Part shown: positions 22,201 to 33,115 of the stretch, one piece after another | How the letters are laid out: each line of letters opens with the position of its first letter | Numbering within the stretch: position 1 is the first letter of the stretch | Source: Corythucha ciliata | Lineage: Eukaryota > Arthropoda > Insecta > Hemiptera > Tingidae | Direction: 5' to 3' | Assembly (NCBI GenBank): GCA_038030265.1 | Contig: CM075939.1 | Location: 48,031,253-48,095,252, forward strand | Length of the DNA: 64,000 bases | Notes under the pieces: model-generated | Told to the model about the DNA's origin: nothing | What the model saw: only the letters and a program-made list of their open reading frames with translations | Database searches by the model: none | Made by a program: the position numbers and the translations under genes

Positions 22201-23841
22201 ATTAATTACAGGGTATAAGTAGTACAACGAGAGACAACGCTCAGTGAGAGTTTTCTACTTCTGAAACCGTTCACAAACCTTCCCCCCTACTACCCTGTTA
22301 ATTCTAATTTTTTACAGAAAAGTTAAGAACAATCCGTAGTGGCCTTACAAAATGAGTTTGTTTCGGTGAGGCTGGAGGCTCTCGGTAGTTTAGGAAAGAC
22401 CGCAGAAAAAAAAAGGCTCCCTTTCGACGGCTTAAGAGCCTCGGAGTGATGGCCCTTTGTTTTTATCAATATCATAAGATAAGGAGAGGGTAGAGAGAGG
22501 ATTGAAGCCGATACGTCAATCAAGTTTATTCATTGCTGTTGTTGGAAGTTTATTGGAAGATGGCCCCCACTCAATCCTGGTTTGTTTTGACTGGCAGGTT
22601 TTTTTTTGTTTTTTTTTTTTAGAGGGAGAGATTTATAAATCGTTGATTACATTACGTTTCCAGCCCCTGAACAACCCCCCCCCCCACTGCCACTTACTGT
22701 AAATCGTTGAATTAATTACAATTTATCGAGTTCGACTGAGGAAAAGCCTTCTGGGCAATCTGCCAGTACAGTTTCGCACACCCTGTTCATTTACGATAGG
22801 TTCCACAGTGTCGATGAAAGTGATAGCCCCCCCCCCTCTCTCCCGTTTGACAGATCTTGACAAATTCCTTGGATATGATGCTGAGGTTGCGGTGGGAGGG
22901 GGAGGAGAGATTGGTGAATCAGCAGAATTGGCAAAATGAGTCAGGGATATTGACCTCACTTACAAGAAAAAGGTTTACTACGAATCATAAAAATACCGCA
23001 TCCCCCCCACTCAGCTAATGCTAAGAAATTCGTCCAGTTTTTTTTTTTATGAATAATGCACGATTTTATGTAAATAAAACTGTGTTATCGATTTATAGCA
23101 AAAAGAAGAGAACCTTTACAAATAGAGGATGAGCGTAACAGCATTCAAGAGGACATTGTTTCGGGGGATAGAGGGCCGCTAACATGAGTGATCCTCTCGT
23201 TTTATTACCTGGGTTGGTGATTGTAGTGGCGTTAGTATTTCTAGGGCGTATGGTAATGGATTCCTGTTCTTCTTTGTTTGCTGAGGACACCCAGTGAGAA
23301 CAGTTCCATTGGGGCTCTCCCCCCCCCTCATTATTCACGGAAATTTTATTAGGTTCTATACAAACGTGAGCAGGATCCCCATTTCCTTTGTTCACCTATA
23401 GCAGGGACAATAATGCTGACACGAATACGAATACGATTTGATACGAAAGGAAGGGGGAGGGGTCATTCTTGGAGCCATCCTGCCACTTTCCCGCTGATGT
23501 AACTGTCCAGTTTAATCACTGGCTATAGGGTCCGCAGGTGAGGACAGTTAACTTAAAAATGAGAACAAGGGCGAGAATCATTCACAAGCAAAATAATGTG
23601 AAGCTGGCACCTTACAAATTAATTTTGTATTTTGGCTCTTTAATGAAAAGGCCTACTTTACAAATCTTACAACTTCAAAGTATTGAAACTTTCATGACGA
23701 ATGATCCTTTAACACGAAAATCACATGGTTCGTCCATTAAAAACCACTTTTGCGGCTCCATGAAAGGCAAAATTTCAAGTGAAGCGGTCCTCAAGTGAGC
23801 GTGGGGTAGTTCAGCAAGAAGAAACTAGACAATTTGAGGTA
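19245..23841. other. Long non-coding stretch, homopolymers and simple repeats
   Basis: 4.6 kb without recognisable coding sequence. It is rich in T and A tracts (for example near 19793, 19925, 20520 and 20823), with poly(C) near 20661, 22676 and 22827 and a CT tract before 20661. Open frames of up to 114 codons (21212-21556 minus, 20759-21064 minus) have low-complexity or repeat-like composition and no motif. If the receptor gene is intact this is intronic. Confidence 0.5.
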
Positions 23842-23849
23842 AATGACAC

Positions 23850-26496
23850 CAGTAGCGTACCAAGGTAGTGGCGAGGGGGGCGGAACGCCACGGGCCCCCT
23901 ATCAGACGGGGCCGCCGATATGCTTAAATACGGAAAATTGAGGATTTTTAGGTTCTACATTCATGGATGCAGAGGAATGTGAAATGGTTGAACGGTTGGA
24001 CAGCGATTTGGCTCCTTTCTACGATTTTAAGTGTCTCCTAACGTTGCAACAAGTGAAATCAGCTATAATAGTGTGGACTGAATATTCAATTGAGCGCCCA
24101 AGAGCGCTTCTGTTGACTCAAAAGAAAATTCGCGCCTTCTTGACAAAAATTCGCGGCTAAAATGAAGAAAATACACCGTCCCCTGTTTCGATAATGTCCT
24201 TGAGCGCACTAAAATGTGCTGATCGTCAATGCGCAACTTGTTCTCGCGGCAAAAACTTTGGAAAAAGCGCTAATACAGTCGTGGCCATAACTGCGAGAAA
24301 GGGCTGACTCATGGTTTCACTATCCAACTTCCAGGCCAAAATTGTGAAAAAATCGCTGATTCGCGGTATGTGTAGGCCAATGTACGGCGAAAATGTATGA
24401 ATCATCGCAAAAATGTTGTTTTTTGGGCCCAATCCGTGATTAAAATTGAAAAAACACGCTACTAATTTCAAGGCTGTACTATGTGAAAAAAAATCTAGCT
24501 TCTGGCCAAAACTGACAAAAGCAACGCTAATCAGGGTTAAAATTTGGCAAAAATGGCAAACTCACAACTGAAATTGCATATAATAAAGAAAATAGATGCT
24601 AATTCACTGCAAAGTATCAGAAAACGTTATTTAACAGCCAAAATTGAGAAAAATCACTGTAAATACCTGAAACCACTAAAATCGGATATAAATGAAAAAA
24701 AAAACAAAAAAAAACTAAATCTCAGCTAATAATGAGACAACACAAATCCGTAAAAACTCTTAAGAAAAGCTAATTCGCTGCTAGAAATAAGAAAAATAGC
24801 TAACCTGCGGCTTACATTATGAAAAACGCCAATCCATGACTGAAATTGAGAAAATTTGCGAATTACCGGGTTAGAAGCGCTACTGCGCGGCTAAATTTGA
24901 GTAAAACGCTAGTTCACTGCTAACCTCGAAGAAAATCATGAATTTACGGTCAAAAAAATGTGGCGACATTTTCAACTTAAATACTCGCCTTCGCTCCGTC
25001 TGAATGCAACATTGCAGCTAAAATAGAGAAAAGCGGCGCAAATGCATATGGCTATAAGTTGAAAAACACCGCTGATTCACAGCTAGAACTGAGAATAAGC
25101 GCTATAATTTACAAGTGAAAGTAAAACAAACTTGCTAATGGAATGCTAAAATGTATAAATGCTAATTTGTGGCTTGAAAAAATCAATTTTTAGCCTAGCT
25201 AAAAATGAGGAGAACTGCTAATTTTCAGTCAGAATTGAAACAAAGTTTGAATTCGATGCTGAAAATGAAAAACAAATCACCAATTTGAAGATACAATTGC
25301 AAAATACACAAATTCATGGCTAAAATTGAAAAAAAAAGCTAATTTACGGGTTAGAAACGCTACTATGCTGCTAAAATTAACATTAAGAAAAATCGCAAAT
25401 TCGCGGTTCAAATTGATGAAAATCTCTGATTCGCGGCCAAAATTGTAAAAATACCCAATTCGCGGCTTCTGAATGTAATTTTGCGGTTAAATACTCGCCT
25501 TCGCGCCTTCAGAAGGCAACCTTGCGGCTAAAATTGATAATAGCGGCAAATTCATATATAAAAGTTGAAAAAACAACCGCCGATTCACAGCTAGAACTGA
25601 GAATAAGCGCTATAATTTTACAAGTGAAAGTAAAACAAACTTGCTAATGCAATGCTAAAATGTATAAATGCTAATTTGCGGCTTGAAAAATCAATTTTTA
25701 GCCTAGCTAAAAATGAGGAGAAATGCTATTTTTTTAAATACTCGCCTTCGCGCCTTCAGAAGGCAACCTTGCGGCTAAAATTGATAATAGCGGCAAATTC
25801 ATATATAAAAGTTGAAAAACACCGCCGAATCACAGCTAGAACTGAGAATAAGCGCTATAATTTACAAGTGAAAGTAAAACAAACTTGCTAATGCAATGCT
25901 AAAATGTATAAATGCCAATGTGCGGCTTGAAGAAATCAATTTTTAGCGTAGCTAAAAATGAGGAAAAGTGCTAATTTTCAGTCAGAATTGAAAAAAAAAA
26001 AAAAAAAATCGCCCAATTGAAGATAAAATTGCGGAATACACCGATTCATGGAGATTCATGGGGAAAAAATCGCTAATTCATGGTTTAGAAACGTTGAGAA
26101 AAAGTGCTAATTCGCTGTTAAAATTAAGGAAAATCTCTAATTCGCTGCCATAATTGTAAAAATACCCCAATTCGCGGCTTCTGAAGGCAATTTTGAGGTT
26201 AAAATTTAAAAAAGCGCTAATTTTTGTAAAACTGCTGACGAAAATCGATAATTCATAGCGAATGATGAACAAAAAAAAAATGTGATTCGTAGAAAAACCT
26301 GCAATTTTGAGGCTAATATTGAGGAAAATACGGTAGAAAAACGCTAATTTCCAGCTCAAACTGTGAACAGTGCTAATAATCTGCTAAAATATAGATAAAA
26401 TTGCTAATTGGCTGCTAAATTGGAGAAAACTCATCTTAAGGGGTCACTTGAAGAATTCCGCCCCCGGCCCCTATAATAGGTGCAGGTCCACCAGTG
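23850..26496 (+). mobile_element. Non-autonomous hAT-like element with internal ~29-bp array (element A)
   Basis: Termini are CAGTAGCGTACC at 23850 and GGTCCACCAGTG ending at 26496. The flanking 8-mers are identical: AATGACAC at 23842-23849 and 26497-26504. About 300 bp at the left are a unique subterminal region shared with the elements at 42249 and 10924 (for example CAGCGATTTGGCTCCTTTCT). The rest is about 2.2 kb of degenerate monomers (core GGCTAAAATTGAGAAAA-CGCTAATTCGC), ending in the GC-rich right end CCGCCCCCGGCCCC. There is no meaningful ORF. The 8-bp duplication and CAGT-type ends fit the hAT superfamily, with transposase supplied from elsewhere. Confidence 0.88.
25487..25985 (+). 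repeat. Higher-order tandem repeat inside element A (247-bp unit, two adjacent copies)
   Basis: TTAAATACTCGCCTTCGCGCC begins at 25487 and again at 25734, and the following roughly 245 bp are nearly identical. Each unit holds about eight of the 29-bp monomers in the same order (landmarks CAGCTAGAACTGAGAATAAG and TTTTTAGC.TAGCTAAAAATG). A more diverged copy starts at 24977. The arrangement resembles higher-order satellite repeats, here inside a transposon. Confidence 0.75.
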
Positions 26497-26504
26497 AATG
26501 ACAC

Positions 26505-28666
26505 GAGAATTAACCAATTTAGCGGAGTTCGTTCGTTCAAAAAACAAATTTCGCAAATTAAAAAAAAAATAAAATAAACGTCTTCGTTGATTTGGATCGG
26601 GGAAAAAAAACAAGTCTGGAGGAAAATCCATTTTCACGGCGATGAATAGTTCAGCCGTGGGTTTGGCATTGACTAATTGAATTTTTTTCTTCTTTTTAGC
26701 TGCGAAAGAGTGGCTTTTGTCAATTTCGACAGTGAATTACATTTTTTTCCACGCTAGCTCTGATTTAGATGCGCTTCATCTGCGTTTGACCGGCCGGGAA
26801 TCAGCGAGTTGACTCAGTCTTTAGCTGAAAATTAGCGGGTTTTCTCAAATAAATCCAAGAATTAGCGTTTTTTCTCAATTTTAGCAGTGCAACAGCGCTT
26901 CTTTCCATTTCAGCCGTGAATTAGCGGTTTTGTTCACTTCCTTGGGCAATGCGATCAGCACTTTGTTCCCATTTTTGCCATGAAATAGTGCATTTTCTCA
27001 ATTTGAGCTGCATTTTATAGCTTAATGTTAGCTAAGAATTAATTCTTTTACTCAACTTGAACCGCGAATTCACGGGTTTTCACAAATATTGTACCACGAA
27101 CAGTGGCGGATCTAGGATTTTATCTTGGGAGGGGTTCCACCACAAATCTGATAAACTCTTTCTTCTTTAGAAACAATGTTCTAGCCATTAGCTTAAGGAG
27201 AATTAGTAAGTTCCGGGCCTTATTTTTAAAGTGATCATGATGCCCGCGGGGTATAGGCATCCCACGATTGCGCTCTGACGAACAACTGCAAACTGGTAAC
27301 ATTTTTTAGGCAAATATCAGCGAAGTTAAGAGCTTCCTGTCAGAAACTCACGATACTGCACCGTTTCACGATTTCGCGAATTTGAAAGTTTCGGGGATTT
27401 TTTAGTTTAGTGAACGCGGAACCTAGACAATGGTGTCAACGTCACGACAGCGCCCTGACAAATAGCCGCAATGTCTCAGCATTTTTAGGAGAAATTGGAA
27501 GTTTCCTAGGTTTTTTTAGCAACTGGCTTTCCTGGCTTAAATTGCGCAATTTCCTCGGCTTAATTCAACAGAATCGCCAAAAGTTTGACGCCGTTTGGTC
27601 TGACCATAACCCCAACAGCGCCCATGGGCTCACGAATAGCCGATAGCAGGAATAACAATAATATTATAAGCGCCAAGCATTGTGTTTGAAATTTCTGGTC
27701 CTAAAGCCCCGCAGATCATGATGAATACCCAAAAGATTGGAAGTTCCATGGCATAATATCCACGGCTATGCGACTTTCCTGTCTTACTTCCCTCGAAAAT
27801 GGAAGTTTAGGGCCTTAATTATATTAATTTTAGCAAAATTGCAAGTTTTGGGGCCTTTTACCTGGCAGCGAAACTCTGGTTAACCGGTCTTGAAGCAAAG
27901 CCCGACAAATTCCCACAAAATAGTGAGTTTCCTGACTGGATATCCACGCGATGGCCGATTGACATTTATGGGTTTTAATTTCAGTGAATTTACCAGTTTA
28001 GAGCCTTTATAATACAAGCAAATTAATGCGTTTCCTCTATTCTAGCAGCGAACAAGCGGAGTTTGTCAAATTTACTCCGTAAACTAGCGTTCGTTTCCAT
28101 TTTAGAAACGAATGAGCGATTTGTCTCAATTTTAGCCTGGAATTAGCGCGCGGTCTTTCTCAGTTTTAGCCATGAATAAATTAGTGTGTCTTATCACACA
28201 AACCGTATCCAACAAATGAGCGTTTCCATCTCAATTTCAGCAGCGTGTTTCCGATTTTTCTCCATTTTATCCTAGAGTTAGCGTTTTTCTTCACTTCTCA
28301 GTCATGTGGATTAGCTATTTTTCATTTCTATTGCCACAAATTACCGCTATTTCTCAATTTTACCCCTGAGATATTCACTAGTTTCAGTTGCGAATTATTT
28401 ATTAATTTTACCCGTGAGTTACCGCTCTCAGCCCCGAATTACCTATAGTTTTTCTCCATTTTACAGCTGTGAATGAGAGTTTCTTGCCAACGTATGCCGC
28501 GAAATAACGCATTTCTACAATTATAGCAGTGAATAAGCTTTTTTCCTCAATTTTAATTAGGAATAAGCGGTTTGTCTCTGTTGTTTTAGCTGTGAGAGAG
28601 CGTCTTTCCGTGGTGTAGCGTTTTCCTCAATTTTGGCAGCGCTTTTTTTAGTACTTTTGTCGTGAC
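26505..28666 (-). repeat. Array of ~29-bp monomers in reverse orientation
   Basis: From about 26690 onward the same monomers appear in the opposite orientation to element A (for example TTTCTCAATTTTAGCAGTGC and GAATTAGCGGTTTT). A CAGTGGCGGATCTAGG end occurs at 27102 followed by a more diverged segment to about 28010, and clear monomers return from 28020 to 28650. The block reads as one or two worn hAT-like array elements, truncated or interrupted. I could not find a matching pair of termini. With element A it forms a head-to-head arrangement of about 4.8 kb. Confidence 0.6.
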
Positions 28667-28670
28667 TTAA

Positions 28671-28806
28671 GCCCTGTTCACAAGCTCTATGTTTACGTTC
28701 TGTGGAGTCTATGCAGCCAAACAAATTTACTCCCTCGAAAAATGAAGCATTTTTATAGGTTGCACAGACACCACACAACACAAACATAGAGCTTGTGAAC
28801 AGGGCC
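28671..28806. mobile_element. TTAA-flanked MITE (piggyBac-like)
   Basis: Bounded by TTAA at 28667-28670 and 28807-28810. The ends GCCCTGTTCACAAGCTCTAT and the complement ATAGAGCTTGTGAACAGGGC form a terminal inverted repeat of about 25 bp. The length of 136 bp, the TTAA duplication and the absence of coding sequence fit a non-autonomous piggyBac-type element. It sits at the end of the reversed array block. Confidence 0.75.
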
Positions 28807-28879
28807 TTAAAGATTGGTTTTTAGGATTATTATTATTATTATTATGAACTTCGGCTGTACAAAAAATAGCGTACAACAC

Positions 28880-29028
28880 TTGGGCGGTATTCCTCATTAC
28901 GACCAAGGGCGACAACTGCCCTCGGTTTCATCTCGGGCACTTCCTGTCACCCTCGATCGTAATGAGCATCATACCGCCCTTGGATCGTAATGAGCATCAT
29001 ACCGCCCTTGGATCGTAATTTACTATTA
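28880..29028. repeat. Short inverted/direct repeat cluster (GGGCGGTAT...)
   Basis: TTGGGCGGTATTCCTCATTACGA at 28880 faces the inverse TCGTAATGAGCATCATACCGCCC, which occurs twice in tandem with a period of about 32 bp near 28957 and 28989. The layout suggests a small foldback element whose right end was duplicated. No target-site duplication identified. Confidence 0.55.
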
Positions 29029-29729
29029 AGCCTTCAGCTCCAGCTCTTTAAACTGCTGCTTTTTGACTGTTTTGTTTTCCCTAACATGAAAAATTGTTTC
29101 CCGTGTTTCGCTTCTCCAAGAGATCAATGTTGTGTGATTTTGGTGCTTTTAAACTTCAAAATGCCATCCTTTGGTAATTTCAAACCCCCTCCCCCATGCC
29201 AATTTCACTCAAGCAAAAATCATTCTGTGCGGGTTTTCACGCAGCGGTTGTTAGGGGTGGAGGGGGCACATAAAATCAAATGTCGCCGTGAAATGCCCGG
29301 TTGGAAGTAGTTCCCCCGGATATAGCAGTATGACTACATGACGCTGAGGCTTTTATCGGGCTCTTGTTATTACTTACAACTCGAAAAGTTCTTGTAGTCT
29401 TATATCATTCCTTTATTCTTCTTCTTCGCTCTCACTCTCTCCCCTCAATCATTCGATTAGTATGAAAATTTCTATTCAGAATTCTGATGTGAACAAATGA
29501 CCAAAACTGAGGACAATTCATCGATAGTGACTTCACGCAACCCTTCCTGGCACTCCACTGATGACAGTTTTTTGTTAGGAACGCGAAAATAATAATAATA
29601 ATAATATAAAGCTCCTCTCGTCAACCACTTTCCCGCTAGAAGCTCACTCTAAATAAGGTGTACATTCATTACATGATGCTATACAATCATTCAATGGAAT
29701 AAGCACAAGGTTTAATACATTATACTCAC
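29029..29729. other. Start of receptor intron 1, no other feature
   Basis: Non-coding sequence immediately downstream (minus direction) of the receptor splice donor. AAT triplet repeats occur near 29590. I see no second receptor exon here. Confidence 0.55.
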
Positions 29730-30015
29730 GTAGAAACGTATACATCGGCGTGAATGGCACCGCGAGAGCGCACAACAATATGTCCGACAGGGCGAGATTC
29801 GTGATGAAACAATTTGTAACGGTGTGCATCGCTCGATTCCGTCCGACGACATAGCAGACGAGGCCGTTGCCAAACAGGCCGAGAACAAATATGGACGTGT
29901 ATAGAACGCAGAACAAGGCTTGCACCACTTTGTCCTGTATCGGATCGTAGAAGAATACGATCGTTGTATTGGTCAGATTTTTCAGGTATTCGTCCCAGCT
30001 CGTCGTATAGTTCAT
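29730..30015 (-). CDS. RYamide/NPY-type G-protein-coupled receptor, first coding exon
   Basis: From the ATG at 30015-30013 the minus strand encodes about 95 residues before a splice donor GTGAGT at 29729-29724 (codon phase 1). The N-terminus carries three N-glycosylation sequons (NYT, NLT, NTT), fitting an extracellular tail. TM1 includes LYTSIFVLGLFGNGLVCYVV with the class-A Asn of the GN motif. The first intracellular loop reads GRNRAMHTVTN. TM2 contains LALSDILLCALAVPFTPMYTF with the conserved Asp. This matches the neuropeptide-Y-like branch, and insect RYamide receptors best of those I recall. On the minus strand a possible acceptor (TTTCAG) ends at 30078, so the exon may start at 30077 with a 5' UTR part. 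Later exons are not in the window. An NPF- or sNPF-type receptor is the main alternative. Confidence 0.82.
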
Positions 30016-30077
30016 TCCCAAAGACTTCTATGTTGCTGTTCTTCTTCTTTTTTTTACGGCATTCTTATGAGTCGTGT

Positions 30078-32606
30078 CTGAAACAGATAAACGAAAAAAA
30101 CTTCTTTTTTTTTCATACTTTTGAGGTTAAGTGATCTACTTTTTCTTTTCAGAAAAGAATTTCTACGCCATTAAACAAGTTTTCCTTCCGATAGACCGCC
30201 CTTCTCACTTTTTTATCTTTCATCATCCTCGTTTCACGGGGATGAAAAACCACCAAAGGAGAATTATTTGTTGAAATTCCAGCCAAAAGATTCCACTAAT
30301 GTTATCAAATTCCCAACACACACTCTTCCTTTTATTTGAGAACCGTATAATAGCCCTCAAGCACTTCAAAATAGTAACCATTTTCGAGGTAAACTGCCCT
30401 CCCGAGATCCCCCGCTCGAAAGGGGGTCGAAGAACCGCAGCTCAGCACGTACGATGTTTTTTTTTTTTTTTTCGTTCAAACTATGTCCATAGAACGCGAA
30501 ACTTTCATCCAAATTGATGTTTTATGTTTTCATCTTGTACAGTGAAACAAGTTTAGCCCTCCCTCGCGTCCTAAAGGATCATCCAACCCCAAGGGACACT
30601 TTTTGAGTGACGAGCGAGTTGTTTTATGCAAATCGATCCGCCGCGGACGATTTTTTTACAATAAAGTGCTTGCAACTCAATATGGTTAAAATAATAAACT
30701 CTCTCGATGCGGGGGGGGGGGGGAACTACCTTCAAAGGAACGTGTGTGTGTGTATACGAGCCACCGGTAGGGGATGCACGCAATCCTGGGGTGTGTGTTA
30801 CCGGGTCATTGTGGGAAAGGGTCAGGGTGAAATTAATAACCTGTTGCGTCTAATTTTCTTTCTTCCGTTGAATAAAAACCGGGGAGAGGAAAATTAACAA
30901 AATTAGACCGCCAAACATAATGGAATATTGCGTGTGTGTATATAGTTAGATGAGCGGCATCACGTTATTCTTGGGTTCGATGATAATAATTAATCAACGC
31001 ACGGGATTGCTGAACGATGCAAAGGGATGAAGCCCCAGCATTATATTGTTGAAATATCCCTTTGGTTCTAGGGAGATACCATCGCTGAGCTTAACATTTT
31101 GTGTTTTTCGAGGAAATTTGTTTTATTCGCTGCTCATTTTAAGCGAATGTGATCCGAATAGATTGTTCACGTTTAATCCCTTGAAGTGATGATTTCACGG
31201 GTGATTAGAATGTTGGAGTCAAATTATAAACATGATTTATTGCATTTTATAGATATTGTCTTTCCGTAACACAAGACGCACTCGCGTTTAAAAATGGAAT
31301 AACCCTCACTTCAGCCACTTCCCACAAGTTTTATGACTTCTCGTGGGATGGTATCATCAACTGAAACTCGCTCACACCCACTCACTATCTTCCAGAATTT
31401 CCTTCTGGAAATTCTGGATTATCGTTTTCGTTCGCCTTAAGATAACACGAGCTCTCCGTTTCCAGATATCTACACTTACAGTGAAGTGTTTCAAGGAAAG
31501 GCAAATGGGTGAATAATTAAATATCCGTGAACAAACACTCGCTTTCCCGTTCACTTCACTTACTCATTTTCTCTCTCACTTACCGCGTAGCTTACACCTT
31601 TCTCGATATACACTTTTCTAAAAAGGCTCCGACCTTACCACTCGTGACTCTCATTTTCCTCCATGCTTCCTCGATTCGAATCAATCAGCTAAGTAAACTG
31701 ACGAGGCTGTCGAGTCACGCTAAATTAATTTATATAGCAATTAGCGAAGTGTTTTACACTTAGTGCTCGATTAAGCGCGGCGAAGCTCCAGGGCATGACG
31801 GAGGAGAAAAGGGTTGATGGTGGGGGGGGGGAACCAGCTTTAGTTGAGCCCGTGAAAGTTGTGCGAATATTCAGTTACTAGCACAGTGAAGTGTGTGCGA
31901 GTGGTGGTGCGGCGGCGGCGGGGGGATGTCTAATGACACTTCGAGGACATTGCGTCACTTTGGGGATGCCCTTCACCTCGGAAATGAATCGATAATAATA
32001 TCGCGCGTTTTCGACGGCGATTGCGGTCAAATGTAATCTAGAGCTTTCGACGAGTTTGTTTGCTCAAACCCGGACGAATTAGCGATAGACGAGACTTTTC
32101 ATTCAACAAAATGAGGCAAACCAGCTGGGCCTGATGACACGCAGAGTCGTCAATATGGCTATTATTTCGTATTTTGAGCGTTTGATCGCCACGTCTCGGG
32201 AACTGTAGGACATATAACTGCAACCTCCCGCAGCTGGGCTAATTTGTCTTCCCGAATCTCCTTAGGCCGAATTATTGCGAGGCACGTTCCACTATTTGGT
32301 TCAGATCGCCAATCAGGCCAATCCTGAACCAATCAGACTGAATTTCATGTCTGTTCCCAGCTTAACTAGTGCGTTTGGAGGATCTAATTATTTCTTTCCA
32401 GCCCAGTTTGTCAGCTACTAAGATAAAATCTGCAGTTTTTGAGCGTTATCTGACAAAGTCATCTCTAGGTCATTTCATATGTTGATAGATACGAGGGATG
32501 ATTCTGTCGCCTGTATTTTAATTGAAGTGATAAAATAATTAAACTGATGACCAAGAGTTTGTAGGCCGGAGGTGCGACGACGGTTTCATACAGAAAAAAA
32601 AAGAGA
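30078..32606. other. Upstream region of receptor exon, nothing coding
   Basis: Probably an upstream intron or the promoter region of the receptor gene. A 13-base poly(G) run at 30711-30723, a short GT tract after it and a near-perfect palindrome at 31392-31417 are the only structures seen. No exon with recognisable coding sequence. Confidence 0.45.
31392..31417. repeat. 26-bp near-perfect palindrome
   Basis: CCAGAATTTCC, a short TTC loop, then TGGAAATTCTGG. The alternating GAA/TTC pentamers also resemble a heat-shock-element pattern. With no nearby gene start established this is only a structural note. Confidence 0.4.
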
Positions 32607-32798
32607 GACGTTCACGTCGCGTAAAGATTACTTTATTACGGGACCGGTTTCAGCTGCTGCCAGCCATCTTCAACTGTTTATTTGTTATTGGTTCACGGTT
32701 CCGGAAGCCTTGCCTTTGTTTTTTGAAGGGGTTGAAGATGGCTGGCAGCAGCTGAAACCGGTCCCGTAATAAAGTAATCATTAAGCGACGTGAACGTC
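32607..32798. mobile_element. Foldback element, two 68-bp inverted arms
   Basis: The left arm 32607-32674 (GACGTTCACGTCGC ... CAGCCATCTTCAAC) is the near-perfect complement of 32731-32798, with a 56-bp spacer. The arms include GGGACCGGTTTCAGCTGCTG, which I recognise only as a common dispersed-repeat word. No coding capacity, no certain target-site duplication. Confidence 0.7.
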
Positions 32799-32814
32799 TT
32801 TTCACATTTTGAGC

Positions 32815-32894
32815 TTCAAGAAACAATGGGCTCACCGGCGGGATTTGAACCCGCAATCTCTGGAATGCTAGCCCAATGCGCTACCACGGTGACG
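32815..32894 (-). mobile_element. tRNA-derived SINE head (minus)
   Basis: On the minus strand, GTCACCG...CGGTGAG could pair as an acceptor stem with one mismatch, and the T arm is intact (GCGGGTTCAAATCCCGC), giving a good Pol III box B at 32840-32850. The D and anticodon arms fold poorly and no clear anticodon loop is present. It matches the plus-strand copy at 32984 and shares the same downstream tail (TTGAAGCTC), so it is a SINE rather than a working tRNA gene. Confidence 0.6.
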
Positions 32895-32983
32895 CTTTAC
32901 CGAGAAACGCATAGAGTTTACAGAAATAATGGCCCTGCGTGGGGTTTAGCTATGCTCATTCCCCCCTCGGTGTCTTCCAAGGT

Positions 32984-33080
32984 CGTCACCGTGGCGCAAT
33001 TGACAGCGCATTTGACTAGCATTACAGAGATGGCGGGTTCAAATCCCGCCGGGGCGCCCATTTTTTCTCGAAGCTCGAAT
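32984..33080 (+). mobile_element. tRNA-derived SINE head (plus)
   Basis: Begins GTCACCGTGGCGCAATTGAC (box A near 32992) and holds box B GGTTCAAATCC at 33036-33046, followed by GGGGCGCCCA and a tail containing TCGAAGCTCGAATTG. It is the inverted relative of 32815-32894, about 90 bp apart, with scattered substitutions. Acceptor pairing is imperfect, so it is not a functional tRNA. Confidence 0.6.
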
Positions 33081-33115
33081 TGTATTTGGCTTTGGCTTTG
33101 CAAGTCGTCCGGATA

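Noticed and set aside
24150..26440. A CRISPR-like array of short repeats
   Set aside because: The ~29-bp units are degenerate and head-to-tail with no unique spacers, lie in a eukaryotic genome, and are inside an element with transposon ends.
32815..33061. Two functional tRNA genes
   Set aside because: T arms are good but the D and anticodon arms do not fold and no anticodon can be assigned; the two copies share a non-tRNA tail, so they are SINE heads.
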